64,000 nucleotides of DNA, taken from Nonomuraea maritima. GTDB taxonomy: Bacteria > Actinomycetota > Actinomycetes > Streptosporangiales > Streptosporangiaceae. The first letter of the stretch is position 1; each line of letters begins with the position of its first letter. The notes below the pieces were generated by a model that was given only the letters and a program-made list of their open reading frames with translations, made no database searches and was not told the origin of the DNA. This document shows, in pieces, positions 8,897-17,096 of this stretch. Made by a program: the position numbers and the translations under genes. Location: the NCBI RefSeq assembly GCF_900100395.1, contig NZ_FNFB01000002.1, forward strand, positions 557,074 to 621,073, read 5' to 3'.

Positions 8897-10474
8897 TCAG
8901 GAGGCGTCGCGGCCCGCGCGCAGCAGGCCGTACGTGACCGCCTGCTCGAGTGCCTGCCAGGACGCGTCGATGATGTTCTCGGCGACGCCCACCGTGGCCC
9001 ACTCGGCGCGCTCGTCGCTGGAGGTGATGAGGACGCGGGTCACGGCGTCGGTGCCGTGGGTGCCCTCGAGGATGCGGACCTTGTAGTCGATCAGCTCCAG
9101 CTTGGCCAGCTCGGGGTAGAGCTGCTCGAGGGCGAACCGTACGGCCCTGTCGAGGGCGTTGACCGGGCCGTTGCCCTCGCCGGTGGCCACGATGCGCTCG
9201 CCCTTGGCGTGCAGCTTGACCGTGGCCTCGCTGACGAGCTCGCCGCCCTTCGTCCGCTCGACGATGACGCGCCAGGACTCGACCTCGAAGTGCCGCTTGC
9301 GCTCGCCCTGCACGGTGTCGCGCAGCAGCAGCTCGAACGACGCGTCGGCGGCCTCGAACGTGTAGCCCTGCGACTCCAGGTCCTTCACCCGGGCGACCAG
9401 GTCCTTGGTGTGCTCGGGGGTGAGCTCGTAGCCCAGCTCGCGGCCCTTGAGCTCGACCGAGGCGCGGCCCGCCATGTCGGAGACGAGCATGCGCATGTCG
9501 TTGCCGACCTGCGCAGGGTCGATGTGCTGGTAGAGGTTGGGGTCGACCTTGATCGCGCTGGCGTGCAGGCCGGCCTTGTGGGCGAAGGCCGACATGCCGA
9601 CGTAGGGGGCGTGCGAGTTGGGCGTGACGTTGGTCACCTCGGAGATGGCGTGGGCGACGCGGGTCATCTCGGCCAGCGACTCGCGCGGCACGAGGTCGTA
9701 GCCGCGCTTGAGCTGCAGGTTGGCCACGACGGTGAAGAGGTTGGCGTTGCCCGAGCGCTCGCCGTACCCGTTGGCGCAGCCCTGCACATGGGTGGCGCCG
9801 GCCTTGACGGCCGCGAGGGTGTTGGCCACCGCGCACCCGGTGTCGTCGTGGCAGTGGATGCCGACCCGGGCGCTCGTGCCGACCGCCGCGTGGACGATCT
9901 CGGCCAGCTCGTCGGGGAGCATGCCGCCGTTCGTGTCGCACAGGGCGATGACGTCGGCCCCGGCCTCGGCGGCGGTCCTGACCACCTCAAGCGCGTACGC
10001 GGGGTTCGACTTGTAGCCGTCGAAGAAGTGCTCGGCGTCGAGGAAGACCCGTTGGCCCTCCGCGCGAAGATGGGAGACCGTGTCGCGGATCATCGCGAGG
10101 TTCTCCTCCAGCGTCGTGCGGAGGGCCAGTTCGACATGCCTGTCGTGGCTCTTGGCGACAAGGGTCACGACGGGCGCACCGGATTCGCGCAGGGCGGCCA
10201 CCAAAGGGTCGTCGGCGGCCTTCACACCGGCCCGGCGGGTCGCGCCGAACGCGGCAAGCTGCGCGTGCTTCAGTTCGAGCTCGGTCCGAGCCCGGCTGAA
10301 GAACTCTGTGTCCTTGGGGTTGGCGCCGGGCCAGCCCCCCTCGATGAAGCCGACGCCGAGGCCGTCGAGACGACGCGCGATGGCGAGCTTGTCGGCGACA
10401 GTCAGGTTGAGGCCCTCCTGTTGCGCGCCGTCCCGCAGCGTCGTGTCGTATACGTGGAAGCGGTCGTCGGCCAT
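8897..10474 (-). CDS. cimA: (R)-citramalate synthase
   Basis: A 525-residue enzyme of the isopropylmalate/homocitrate synthase family. The N-terminal TIM barrel opens with [19 protein letters not shown] and holds the metal-site [18 protein letters not shown] and [12 protein letters not shown]. The C-terminal LeuA-type dimer domain (FELLLRDTV...[20 protein letters not shown]) normally binds the feedback inhibitor. CimA condenses pyruvate and acetyl-CoA to citramalate, giving threonine-independent 2-oxobutyrate for isoleucine. The ATG at 10474 is preferred over upstream in-frame codons, which fall in the attenuator. Expression is probably controlled by the leader peptide and terminator at 10530-10627. 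Confidence 0.93.
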   Translation of the reverse strand: MADDRFHVYDTTLRDGAQQEGLNLTVADKLAIARRLDGLGVGFIEGGWPGANPKDTEFFSRARTELELKHAQLAAFGATRRAGVKAADDPLVAALRESGAPVVTLVAKSHDRHVELALRTTLEENLAMIRDTVSHLRAEGQRVFLDAEHFFDGYKSNPAYALEVVRTAAEAGADVIALCDTNGGMLPDELAEIVHAAVGTSARVGIHCHDDTGCAVANTLAAVKAGATHVQGCANGYGERSGNANLFTVVANLQLKRGYDLVPRESLAEMTRVAHAISEVTNVTPNSHAPYVGMSAFAHKAGLHASAIKVDPNLYQHIDPAQVGNDMRMLVSDMAGRASVELKGRELGYELTPEHTKDLVARVKDLESQGYTFEAADASFELLLRDTVQGERKRHFEVESWRVIVERTKGGELVSEATVKLHAKGERIVATGEGNGPVNALDRAVRFALEQLYPELAKLELIDYKVRILEGTHGTDAVTRVLITSSDERAEWATVGVAENIIDASWQALEQAVTYGLLRAGRDAS

Positions 10475-10529
10475 GGCTCTCTCTTCTTTCCGGACGGGAA
10501 GTCGTGGCTGGTCTGCGTTGCGGGCCGGG

Positions 10530-10563
10530 AAAACAAAAAGACCCCTCACGGACGTGAGAGGTC
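10530..10563 (-). terminator. attenuator terminator ahead of cimA
   Basis: On the minus strand GACCTCTCACG pairs with CGTGAGGGGTC (one G-U) across a 2-nt loop, followed by TTTTTGTTTT. It sits about 55 nt before the cimA ATG, so it would end transcription inside the leader. Confidence 0.85.
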
Positions 10564-10606
10564 TGCGCGCCGGCGGTGTCCTTTGTCAGCCGGCGCGCCT
10601 GCCGAT
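10564..10606 (-). promoter_or_regulatory. cimA leader anti-/pre-terminator helices
   Basis: The minus-strand leader contains GCGCGCCGGC paired with GCCGGCGCGC. In addition a GGTCTGC within the leader ORF can pair with GCAGACC at the base of the terminator. These are mutually exclusive structures of the kind used in ribosome-mediated attenuation. Confidence 0.65.
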
Positions 10607-10627
10607 AATGAGCAGACCGTAGAACAT
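10586..10627 (-). CDS. cimA leader peptide (Leu-Leu-Ile-Ile)
   Basis: A 13-codon ORF starting at ATG 10627 and ending TGA at 10586 encodes MFYGLLIIGRRAG. Tandem Leu-Leu-Ile-Ile codons precede a GC-rich hairpin and a strong terminator ahead of cimA. Stalling at these codons when charged tRNA-Leu or tRNA-Ile is low would favour read-through into the isoleucine-pathway gene. The mechanism is inferred from architecture; the ORF and hairpins are seen directly. Confidence 0.75.
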   Translation of the reverse strand: MFYGLLIIGRRAG

Positions 10628-10638
10628 GGTGTCACCCA

Positions 10639-10669
10639 GTGTGCCATACGAATCCAGCATCCGGCACAC
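10639..10669. promoter_or_regulatory. inverted repeat at the cimA promoter
   Basis: A perfect 7-bp dyad, GTGTGCC and GGCACAC, with a 17-bp spacer lies just upstream of the leader ATG, where the -35 to -10 region of the cimA promoter should be. It may be an operator; no regulator can be named. Confidence 0.35.
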
Positions 10670-10736
10670 TCGTCCCACACCGTGGACACCGGCCGCTCAA
10701 AGAGCGGCCTGACGTGGCCCTACGTCCGCTCCACGC

Positions 10737-11384
10737 TCACACGGTGACGCCGACGCCGCCCGTGATGACCCGTTCCATCGCCGCGGCGTCGAACACCTCC
10801 TCGCCCAGCATCTGCCCGTCGAGCAGCACGGTCGGCGTGCCCTCGATGCGGATCTTCCTCGTCTCCGCCAGGTGCGCCTTCGCGTACGCCTGGGAGGTGA
10901 TGCACGAGTCGACCTGCGCGCCCACCTTCCTGGCCGCCTTGGCCAGGTCCTTGACGGCGAAGCCGGAGGCGACGCCGTGCGGGGCCGGCTGCATGGCGTA
11001 CAGCTCGTCGCGGAAGGCCATCCAGTTGGCCTCGGGCACGCAGCGCGCGGCCGCGGCGGCACGGACGGAGTTGGAGCGCATGGGCTCGTCCCGGAAGATC
11101 GTCACCGCGTGGTAGACCACTTTGACCTGGCCGGACATCGCCAGCTTCCGGATCGTGGCGTCCACGTTGGCGTGCATCCGCTTGCAGACCGGACAGTCGA
11201 AGTCCTCGAAGATGTCCAGCACGGGCGCGTTGCTCGACCGGTCGGCCAGCACCATCGTGCCGTCCGCCTGCCTGGTCAGCCGCGCCCCGTCGGACGACGA
11301 GACGCCCGGCTCCGAGAACCCCAGCACCCCGATCACGACGATCGCCGCGCACGCCAGCGCGACCGCCATCAACCGCTTCATCAT
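10737..11384 (-). CDS. membrane-anchored DsbA-family thiol oxidoreductase
   Basis: A 215-residue protein with an N-terminal membrane anchor (residues ~4-23) and an extracytoplasmic thioredoxin fold of the DsbA type. The active site is C64-P-V-C67 (DIFEDFDCPVCKRMH) and the cis-proline loop is EGTPTVLLDG near residue 185. An extra Cys pair at about residues 114 and 161 (AARCVPEANW; VDSCITSQ) may form a structural disulfide. It is expected to oxidise or isomerise disulfides in exported proteins. It is divergent from the methyltransferase gene. Confidence 0.85.
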   Translation of the reverse strand: MMKRLMAVALACAAIVVIGVLGFSEPGVSSSDGARLTRQADGTMVLADRSSNAPVLDIFEDFDCPVCKRMHANVDATIRKLAMSGQVKVVYHAVTIFRDEPMRSNSVRAAAAARCVPEANWMAFRDELYAMQPAPHGVASGFAVKDLAKAARKVGAQVDSCITSQAYAKAHLAETRKIRIEGTPTVLLDGQMLGEEVFDAAAMERVITGGVGVTV

Positions 11385-11441
11385 CAGCCCACTTCCACCT
11401 CGTTGATCGCGCAGACCCTACCGAACAGCCACAATGACCGC

Positions 11442-12086
11442 ATGAAGGCATATCTTCTTGACCCGGCCGTCGCGCGGTACGTCCTTGAGCACACCACACC
11501 ACCCGACCCGCTGCTGAGCAGGCTCGCCCGGGAGACGGCCGAGGTCACGGGCGGTGACGCGCGGATGCAGATCGCCCCTGACCAGGGCCAGTTCCTCACC
11601 ATGCTCACGAAACTCATGCGGCCGCAAGTGGCCGTGGAGGTGGGCACGTTCACCGGGTACTCCTCGCTGTGCATCGCCCGTGGCCTGTCCGGCGGCACGC
11701 TGCACTGCTTCGACGTGAGCGAGGAGTGGACGTCCGTCGCGCGGCGCTACTGGCAGGAGGCCGGCGTCGCCGACCGGGTCACGCTGACGCTCGGGCCGGC
11801 GCTGCGGACGCTCGCCGCCTTCGACGAGACCATCGACCTCGCCTTTCTCGACGCCGACAAGGCCAACTACCGCGGCTACTACGAGCTGCTGATGGAACGC
11901 CTGCGGCCCGGCGGGCTGCTGCTGGCCGACAACACGCTGCGCCACGGATGGGTGGCCGACCCCATGCACGACGGCGACACGGTCGAGGACATCAGGCGGT
12001 TCAACGACCTGGTGGCGGCCGACCCCCGGGTCACCGTCGTCATGCTGCCGGTCGCCGACGGCCTGACGATGATCATGAAGAACTGA
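11442..12086 (+). CDS. class I SAM-dependent O-methyltransferase (catechol-OMT-like)
   Basis: A 214-residue methyltransferase of the O-methyltransferase 3 family. The SAM-binding signature is VAVEVGTFTGYSSLCIARGL near residue 68. Metal-binding acidic residues are in IDLAFLDADKANY and LLADNTLRHG. Family members methylate catechols or caffeoyl-CoA-like substrates; the substrate is not deducible here. The ATG at 11442 has no strong Shine-Dalgarno and may give a short or absent 5' UTR. Confidence 0.88.
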   Translation: MKAYLLDPAVARYVLEHTTPPDPLLSRLARETAEVTGGDARMQIAPDQGQFLTMLTKLMRPQVAVEVGTFTGYSSLCIARGLSGGTLHCFDVSEEWTSVARRYWQEAGVADRVTLTLGPALRTLAAFDETIDLAFLDADKANYRGYYELLMERLRPGGLLLADNTLRHGWVADPMHDGDTVEDIRRFNDLVAADPRVTVVMLPVADGLTMIMKN

Positions 12087-12159
12087 CGGGGTCGATCACG
12101 CCCTGGCAACACACCCCCTCGCCGCCCTACGCTCGGTCACTCCCCCACTACCGAGGACG

Positions 12160-12702
12160 GTGACGATGGCCGGTCCGCTCGAAGAGCGCTTCCGCACGGT
12201 GCGCGACCTGCTCCCCGACTACCGCGTGGAGACCACGGGTGGCCGGATCGTGGTGAACGAGTCCGGCACCTGGCAGCACAACACGATCGTCTTCCGCCTG
12301 ATCCGCCTGCTCATCGGCACCGTGGTCGATCGCGGGTGGGAGATCTGGCCCAACATCACCGTCTGCACCGGCGGCGTCGACCGGTACGTCCCCGACCTCG
12401 TGGTGGTGCCACGCTCGCCGCTCATGCGGTTCGACCACGCCGTGCAGGGCGACTCGACCCTGCTGGTCGCCGACGTCGTCTCGGCCGACAGCGCCTACGA
12501 CGACCACTACGTCAAGCCCTGCGGGTACGCGCCCGCGGGAGTGCCGCTCTACCTCGTCCTCGACCCCTTCCAGGGCGCGGCGACCCTCTTCGGCGAGCCC
12601 TCGGGCGGGAAGTACCGGAGCGAGACCGTCGCGGCCGCAGGCGAGCCGCTCGTCCTGCCCGCGCCGTGGGACCGCGCCGTGGACACCGCGGCGTTATGGT
12701 GA
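12160..12702 (+). CDS. Uma2-family putative endonuclease (DUF820)
   Basis: A 180-residue PD-(D/E)XK-fold protein of the Uma2 family, abundant in actinobacteria and cyanobacteria. The pattern is RYVPDLVVVPR (Asp), LLVADVVSADSAYDDHYVK and GYAPAGVPLYLVLDP. The usual second acidic residue of the EVVS motif is Asp here. The biological role of the family is unsettled. The start is either GTG 12160 or ATG 12166. Confidence 0.8.
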   Translation: MTMAGPLEERFRTVRDLLPDYRVETTGGRIVVNESGTWQHNTIVFRLIRLLIGTVVDRGWEIWPNITVCTGGVDRYVPDLVVVPRSPLMRFDHAVQGDSTLLVADVVSADSAYDDHYVKPCGYAPAGVPLYLVLDPFQGAATLFGEPSGGKYRSETVAAAGEPLVLPAPWDRAVDTAALW

Positions 12703-12746
12703 ACGGCTCCCTCGGGATCGGTGGCGACCCCGAGGGCGACATCACA

Positions 12747-13844
12747 CTAGGCGATCTTGTGGACCCAGTGGTGGGCGTCGGGACGAGCGCCGTACTGGAT
12801 GCCGACGAGCTCCTCGCGGACGCGCATCGTCACCGGGCCGGACGTGCCGTCGCCGACGGTCCACGAGCGGTCGGCGCCCTTGACAGTGCCCACCGGCGTC
12901 ACGACGGCCGCCGTGCCGCACGCGAAGACCTCCGTGAGCTCGCCAGAGGCGCAGCCCTCCTGCCACTCGTCCACCGAGACCAGCCGCTCCTCGGTCTCCA
13001 GGCCGAGGTCGGCGGCCAGTTCGAGGATCGAGTCGCGAGTGATGCCGGGCAGCAGGGTGCCGGTCAGCGCCGGGGTGACGAGCTTGTCGCCGTAGACGAA
13101 GAACAGGTTCATCCCGCCCATCTCCTCGACGTAGCGGTGCTCGTGGGCGTCGAGCCAGACGACCTGGTCACAGCCCTGCTCGACGGCCTGCCGCTGGGCG
13201 ACGAACGCCGCCGCGTAGTTGCCGCCGCACTTGGCGAAGCCGGTGCCGCCGGGGGCCGCGCGCGTGTACTCGGTCGACAGCCACACCGAGACCGGCTTGA
13301 GGCCGCCGGTGAAGTACGACGCCGACGGCGACGCGATGACCATGAACTTGTAGGTCCGCGACGGGTAGTTCACGCCCAGCGCCGGCTGCGTGGCGATCAT
13401 GAAGGGACGCAGGTAGAGGCTGTGCCCCTCGGTGGTGGGCACCCACTCGCGGTCGGTGCGGACGAGCAGTTCGAGCGCTTCGACGAACGTGTCCTCGGGC
13501 AGCTCCGGCATCGCCATCCGGGCGGCGGACCGGTTGAAACGGGCGGCGTTCGCGTACGGACGGAACGTCACGATCGAATCGCCGCTCTGGCGGTAGGCCT
13601 TCAGCCCCTCGAACAGCTCCTGCGCGTAGTGGAAGACCGACGTCGCGGGGTCGAGGGAGAGCGGCCCGTACGGCATGAGCCGGGCGTCGTGCCAGCCCTG
13701 ACCCTCGGTGTAGTCGATCGAGATCATGTGATCCGTGAAGAACTGCCCGAAAGCAGGGTTCGCCAGCACCTGCTCGCGCTCGGCCGCGGTGCGAGCATGG
13801 TCGGAGAGCTGCACGTCGAAGCTGAGCTTCTGAGCGATGGTCAT
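12747..13844 (-). CDS. ilvE: branched-chain amino acid aminotransferase
   Basis: A fold-type IV PLP enzyme of 365 residues catalysing the last transamination to Leu, Ile and Val. Landmarks are FHYAQELFEGLKAYR, LYLRPFMIATQPALGV, GTGFAKCGGNYAAAF with the PLP lysine, QVVWLDAHEHRYVEEMGGMN and EVFACGTAAVVTPVG. ATG 13844 (MTIAQKLSF) is chosen. The frame stays open upstream to an ATG at 13922, but those 26 residues (MDPSQARDPSP...) are Pro/Arg-rich and coincide with a hairpin, so they look like 5' UTR. It follows the leuB terminator and probably has its own promoter. Confidence 0.95.
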   Translation of the reverse strand: MTIAQKLSFDVQLSDHARTAAEREQVLANPAFGQFFTDHMISIDYTEGQGWHDARLMPYGPLSLDPATSVFHYAQELFEGLKAYRQSGDSIVTFRPYANAARFNRSAARMAMPELPEDTFVEALELLVRTDREWVPTTEGHSLYLRPFMIATQPALGVNYPSRTYKFMVIASPSASYFTGGLKPVSVWLSTEYTRAAPGGTGFAKCGGNYAAAFVAQRQAVEQGCDQVVWLDAHEHRYVEEMGGMNLFFVYGDKLVTPALTGTLLPGITRDSILELAADLGLETEERLVSVDEWQEGCASGELTEVFACGTAAVVTPVGTVKGADRSWTVGDGTSGPVTMRVREELVGIQYGARPDAHHWVHKIA

Positions 13845-13885
13845 GACGGCAATCCTTGTCTCTACGGTGTGGCGGAATCTGCCCG

Positions 13886-13909
13886 GCACAGGACTCGGGT
13901 CCCGTGCCT
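13886..13909 (-). promoter_or_regulatory. hairpin in the ilvE 5' region
   Basis: GGCACGGGAC and GTCCTGTGCC pair with a 4-nt loop about 45 nt upstream of the ilvE ATG. There is no T-run, so it may influence mRNA stability or initiation rather than terminate. Confidence 0.35.
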
Positions 13910-13987
13910 GGGAGGGGTCCATACTTCCTATTGTCTCGCTATATGGGATGGCAAGCGGCTGGTGGGAGGAACAGCCGTTTTGCACGC

Positions 13988-14026
13988 AAAAAGCGCCCGG
14001 TAGTCCTTTCGGACCACCAGGCGCTT
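13988..14026 (-). terminator. leuB intrinsic terminator
   Basis: The minus strand carries AAGCGCCTGGTGGTCC paired with GGACTACCGGGCGCTT (few mismatches, 4-nt loop), followed by a T-run. It begins 16 nt after the leuB stop. Confidence 0.85.
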
Positions 14027-14041
14027 CGGGGCTAGGCGGTC

Positions 14042-15088
14042 CTAGCCGGATACTCGCGCGGTGATGTCGTCGCCGATCTCGTGCGTGGTGCGGCTCGCCC
14101 AGCCGGCCAGTCGCTCGATGATGTCGTCGGAGACGGCCTGCTCGACCTTCGCGGCCTCGTCCTTCATGCCGAGGTGGTCGAGCAGCATGGCGACCGAGAG
14201 GATCGTCGCGGTCGGGTCGGCCTTGCCCTGGCCCGCGATGTCGGGCGCGCTGCCGTGGACCGGCTCGAACATGCTCGGCGCGGTGCGCTCGGGGTTGATG
14301 TTGCCGCTGGCCGCCAGGCCGATGCCGCCCGCGATGGCCGCGCCGAGGTCTGTGATGATGTCGCCGAACAGGTTGTCGGTGACCACCACGTCGAAGCGCT
14401 GCGGCTGCGAGACGAAGAACATCGACGCCGCGTCGATGTGGCAGTAGTCGGTCGTGACGTCGGGGTACTCCTCGCCCACCCGGGTGACCGTACGCTGCCA
14501 CAGGTCACCCGCGAAGGTGAGCACGTTGGTCTTGTGGACGAGGGTCAGCTTCTTGCGCGGACGCGAGGCCGCCTTGTCGAAGGCGTAGCGCACCACGCGC
14601 TCGACGCCGTGGGCGGTGTTGAGCGACTCCTGCGTCGCGATCTCGTGCGGGGTGCCGCGCCGCATGACGCCGCCGGTGCCGGCATAGAGGCTCTCGGTGC
14701 CCTCGCGGACGACCACGATGTCGATGTCTTCCGGCGACACGTCGGCCAGCGGGGTCTCGACGCCGGGGAGCAGCTTGACCGGGCGCAGGTTGACGTAGTG
14801 GTCGAAGGCGAAGCGCAGCTTCAGCAGCACGTCGCGCTCGAGGACGCCCGGCGGGACGCTGGGGTCGCCGATCGCGCCGAGCAGGATGGCGTCGTAGCCG
14901 CGCAACTCCTCCATGACAGGGTCGGGGAGGGTCTCACCGGTGCGGTGATAGCGGGCGGCGCCCAGGTCGTAGTGGGTGGTATCGAACTTCGCCCCCACCG
15001 CCTCCAGGACCTTGAGCCCTTCGGCGACGACCTCGGTGCCGATCCCGTCTCCCGGGATGACGGCCAGGCGGATGTTACGCGACTCCAT
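14042..15088 (-). CDS. leuB: 3-isopropylmalate dehydrogenase
   Basis: A 348-residue NAD-dependent oxidative decarboxylase in leucine synthesis. It shows the N-terminal [20 protein letters not shown], substrate-binding [41 protein letters not shown], the Mg-binding [18 protein letters not shown] and the NAD-binding [18 protein letters not shown]. It is full length. It stands alone with its own terminator; leuC and leuD are not in the window. A 12-bp palindrome (TCGGACGTCCGA, 15138-15149) lies near the predicted promoter. Confidence 0.96.
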   Translation of the reverse strand: MESRNIRLAVIPGDGIGTEVVAEGLKVLEAVGAKFDTTHYDLGAARYHRTGETLPDPVMEELRGYDAILLGAIGDPSVPPGVLERDVLLKLRFAFDHYVNLRPVKLLPGVETPLADVSPEDIDIVVVREGTESLYAGTGGVMRRGTPHEIATQESLNTAHGVERVVRYAFDKAASRPRKKLTLVHKTNVLTFAGDLWQRTVTRVGEEYPDVTTDYCHIDAASMFFVSQPQRFDVVVTDNLFGDIITDLGAAIAGGIGLAASGNINPERTAPSMFEPVHGSAPDIAGQGKADPTATILSVAMLLDHLGMKDEAAKVEQAVSDDIIERLAGWASRTTHEIGDDITARVSG

Positions 15089-15137
15089 GGCGGTACCTTA
15101 CCCGCTCGTCTCGCCTGACGAGCAACCATCTCAGGGT

Positions 15138-15149
15138 TCGGACGTCCGA
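15138..15149. promoter_or_regulatory. palindrome in the leuB/NlpC divergent region
   Basis: TCGGACGTCCGA is a perfect 12-bp palindrome abutting an AT-rich stretch that could be the leuB -10 region on the minus strand. It is a candidate operator; the regulator is unknown. Confidence 0.35.
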
Positions 15150-15169
15150 TATTTTACCTTTTTTGCTAT

Positions 15170-15198
15170 TTGCAAGCCTTTGACCGTTTCGTTAGAGT
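15170..15198 (+). promoter_or_regulatory. predicted promoter for the riboswitch-NlpC transcript
   Basis: A TTGCAA -35 and a TAGAGT -10 are separated by exactly 17 bp, placing the start near 15205 at the beginning of the c-di-AMP riboswitch. Confidence 0.55.
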
Positions 15199-15202
15199 CC
15201 GG

Positions 15203-15336
15203 TCAGCCTAATCCACGCAGCGTTGCGTGGAGCCGGGGACCCAACCTCCCCCAGGGGCGAATCGGCGACTCCTCCGCCGTAGGGCTACTTCCAGGCCCGA
15301 GCCCGTCAGCTAACCCGGTCGGCCGCATGGAAGGAC
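15203..15336 (+). promoter_or_regulatory. c-di-AMP riboswitch (ydaO/yuaA class)
   Basis: The leader contains the conserved ydaO-class blocks in order: GTGGAGCCGGGGACCCAA (15229-15246), GGGGCGAATCGGC, GTAGGGC, then CCCGTCAGCTAACCCGGTC and GGCCGCATGGAAGGA just before the coding region. In actinobacteria this riboswitch precedes secreted cell-wall hydrolases and normally turns the gene off when c-di-AMP is abundant. The final GGAAGGA doubles as the ribosome binding site of the NlpC/P60 gene. Confidence 0.92.
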
Positions 15337-15345
15337 AAGTCCCCC

Positions 15346-16518
15346 TTGTCTCGCATCGCCACGGCCTTGGCCGCGGGCGTCGCCGGGATCATCCTGGCAA
15401 CCCCCGCCGCTCAGGCAAGCACCACGCAACGGCCCCCCACGCAGGACCCGTGGGCGAAGGGCCCCTCCACGCAGGACCCCTGGGCCGGGGATCCCTCCGA
15501 CCGAACCTCCCTCATCCCGGACTCCTGGGTGAAGGACCCGTCCCTCCCTGACTTCACGGCGCACGACGTCTGGGCCGACGTCCTGTCCGGCACCTCCGCC
15601 CAGGACCCCTGGGTCAAGGTCCCCTACGCCCAGGACCCGTGGGCGAAGGACCCCGCCACCCCGCGCCACCGCGCGAAGAACCGGAAGCCGAAGGACCCCT
15701 GGGTGAAGCACCCCTCCCCACGGGACTCCGGGGACGACGACTCCACCCCTGTCCCCTCGGCCGAAGACCCCACTGACGCTCCCCCGCAGGACCCCTGGGC
15801 GAACGACCCCACCGCACAGGACCCCACAGCTGACAACCCCGCACCTCAGGACCCCTCGGCGGACGACCCCGCCGACACGCCGTCACCGGAGCCTTCGGCG
15901 GAGAACCCCACCGACGCGCCCCCTCATGACCCTTGGGCGCAGGACCCCGCGGACACGCCCCCGCAGGACCCCTGGGCACAGGACCCCGACGCGCCGGCCG
16001 GTGACGAGGTCAAGGAAGAGCCGATCAAGCGTCCGAAGCCCGCCTGGAAGATCGCCCTGCGCTTCGCGATGAACAAGCGCGGCATCCCCTACCTGTGGGG
16101 AGGCACCGGCCGGGGCGGCTACGACTGCTCGGGCCTGATGCTGCGGGCCTACCAGAAGGCCGGGATCCAGCTGCCGCGCGTCGCGGCCGACCAGTACGGG
16201 GCCTTCCACAGGAAGATCGCCTGGAAGAACCTCAAGCCGGGCGACCTGGTCTTCTTCAGCGGCCTCGGCCACGTCGGGATGGTCTCGCGGCCCGGCTACA
16301 TGGTGAACGCGCCGCACACCGGCGACGTCGTCAAGGAGGAGCCGCTGTCGGCCTGGCGGCGCAGCGTCTTCGTCGGCGCGGTGCGCCCCGACCCCAAGGG
16401 CGTGCGCGAGTGGCGTGAGTACAAGAAGAAGCGCCGCGAGGCAGCCGCAGAAGCGAAGGACGCGACGGACACGACCGACAAGTCCGAAACGACCACGCCC
16501 CACGCATCAACCGACTGA
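15346..16518 (+). CDS. secreted NlpC/P60 peptidoglycan hydrolase with DPW repeats
   Basis: A 390-residue exported protein. A signal peptide (SRIATALAAGVAGIILATPA, then AQA) is followed by about 190 residues of Pro/Asp-rich sequence with roughly nine DPW(A/V) units such as QDPWAKG, QDPWVKV and HDPWAQD. The C-terminal C40 domain shows RGIPYLWGGTGRGGYDCSGL (catalytic Cys), GDLVFFSGLGHVGMV (His) and MVNAPHTGD. It should cleave stem-peptide bonds of peptidoglycan. The start is TTG 15346, ten bases after GGAAGGA; no in-frame ATG precedes the signal peptide. A Lys/Glu-rich tail follows the catalytic domain. Confidence 0.9.
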   Translation: MSRIATALAAGVAGIILATPAAQASTTQRPPTQDPWAKGPSTQDPWAGDPSDRTSLIPDSWVKDPSLPDFTAHDVWADVLSGTSAQDPWVKVPYAQDPWAKDPATPRHRAKNRKPKDPWVKHPSPRDSGDDDSTPVPSAEDPTDAPPQDPWANDPTAQDPTADNPAPQDPSADDPADTPSPEPSAENPTDAPPHDPWAQDPADTPPQDPWAQDPDAPAGDEVKEEPIKRPKPAWKIALRFAMNKRGIPYLWGGTGRGGYDCSGLMLRAYQKAGIQLPRVAADQYGAFHRKIAWKNLKPGDLVFFSGLGHVGMVSRPGYMVNAPHTGDVVKEEPLSAWRRSVFVGAVRPDPKGVREWREYKKKRREAAAEAKDATDTTDKSETTTPHASTD

Positions 16519-16555
16519 CCTCGTACGCGATCAGGTTGGAGCGTTCCAGCAGACA

Positions 16556-16578
16556 GCCCCGGGGGGATCCCCCGGGGC
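16556..16578. terminator. bidirectional hairpin between the NlpC and SSI genes
   Basis: GCCCCGGGG and CCCCGGGGC form a very GC-rich stem between the convergent genes ending at 16518 and 16589. No T-run follows, as is common for actinobacterial terminators. Confidence 0.6.
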
Positions 16579-16588
16579 CGCCGCCGTG

Positions 16589-16978
16589 TCACGGCACGAC
16601 CGGGCCGGCCTGCCGGTCGAGCACGCAGGCGTTGGCGTACATGTGCGCGAACTCCTTGTGCCGGCCGCGCCAGGTGCCACGGATGTTCACGTGGACGGGG
16701 TCGAGCTCGCGCGAGCAGCCGGTCGAACCGGTCGCGAGCCAGTCGAGGTCGCCGTCGACCTCGGTCAGCAGGTCGCAGGCCGCCTCGGCGTGCGGATGAC
16801 GACTGGTGTCGGGCGGGCAGGTCAGGAACCAGCGCTGGAAGGTGCCCTCCCTGACGTTGTGCCGGACGATGTCCAGCTCGGCCACCGCCGCCTGCGCCGG
16901 GACGGCGAGCAGGCCGGCTGCGGCCACCGCGGGCAGTGCGAGGGCCACGGCCCTACGGATCGCGACGAGCATGTGCAT
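16589..16978 (-). CDS. subtilisin inhibitor-like (SSI family) secreted protease inhibitor
   Basis: A 129-residue exported protein with a signal peptide (IRRAVALALPAVAAAGLLAV, then PAQA). Four Cys in the mature part have SSI spacing: LTCPPDTSRHPHAEAACDLL and TGCSRELDPVHVN...YANACVLD. In SSI the reactive-site P1 residue is two after the third Cys; here that residue is Arg, which predicts inhibition of trypsin-like proteases rather than subtilisin. ATG 16978 has GGGGAGG six bases upstream. A 15-bp perfect inverted repeat lies directly ahead of that RBS (17000-17038). Confidence 0.88.
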   Translation of the reverse strand: MHMLVAIRRAVALALPAVAAAGLLAVPAQAAVAELDIVRHNVREGTFQRWFLTCPPDTSRHPHAEAACDLLTEVDGDLDWLATGSTGCSRELDPVHVNIRGTWRGRHKEFAHMYANACVLDRQAGPVVP

Positions 16979-16987
16979 AGACAACCT

Positions 16988-17045
16988 CCCCGATCGGAAC
17001 GGATACGCAGAGTGACCGTACAGCACTCTGCGTATCCGATCGGGG
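16988..17045. repeat. long inverted repeat in the SSI leader
   Basis: CGGATACGCAGAGTG (17000-17014) and CACTCTGCGTATCCG (17024-17038) form a perfect 15-bp inverted repeat with a 9-bp spacer. It is flanked by CCCCGATCGG (16988-16997) and CCGATCGGGG (17036-17045), which are also complementary. It lies immediately upstream of the inhibitor gene's RBS and could be an operator or a 5' mRNA hairpin. Confidence 0.8.
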
Positions 17046-17096
17046 ATTGATCCAGGCAGGCGATCCTGCGCGGTTGTGGCGGACCCGGATGAACGG

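Noticed and set aside
13845..13922. Extended N-terminus of IlvE starting at 13922
   Set aside because: The 26 extra residues are Pro/Arg-rich, unlike the family, and coincide with a stable hairpin, so this is more likely a 5' UTR.
12747..14501. Single minus-strand frame joining the end of leuB to ilvE
   Set aside because: The upstream part is leuB read in another frame, crosses the leuB terminator, and only the part from 13844 is ilvE-like.
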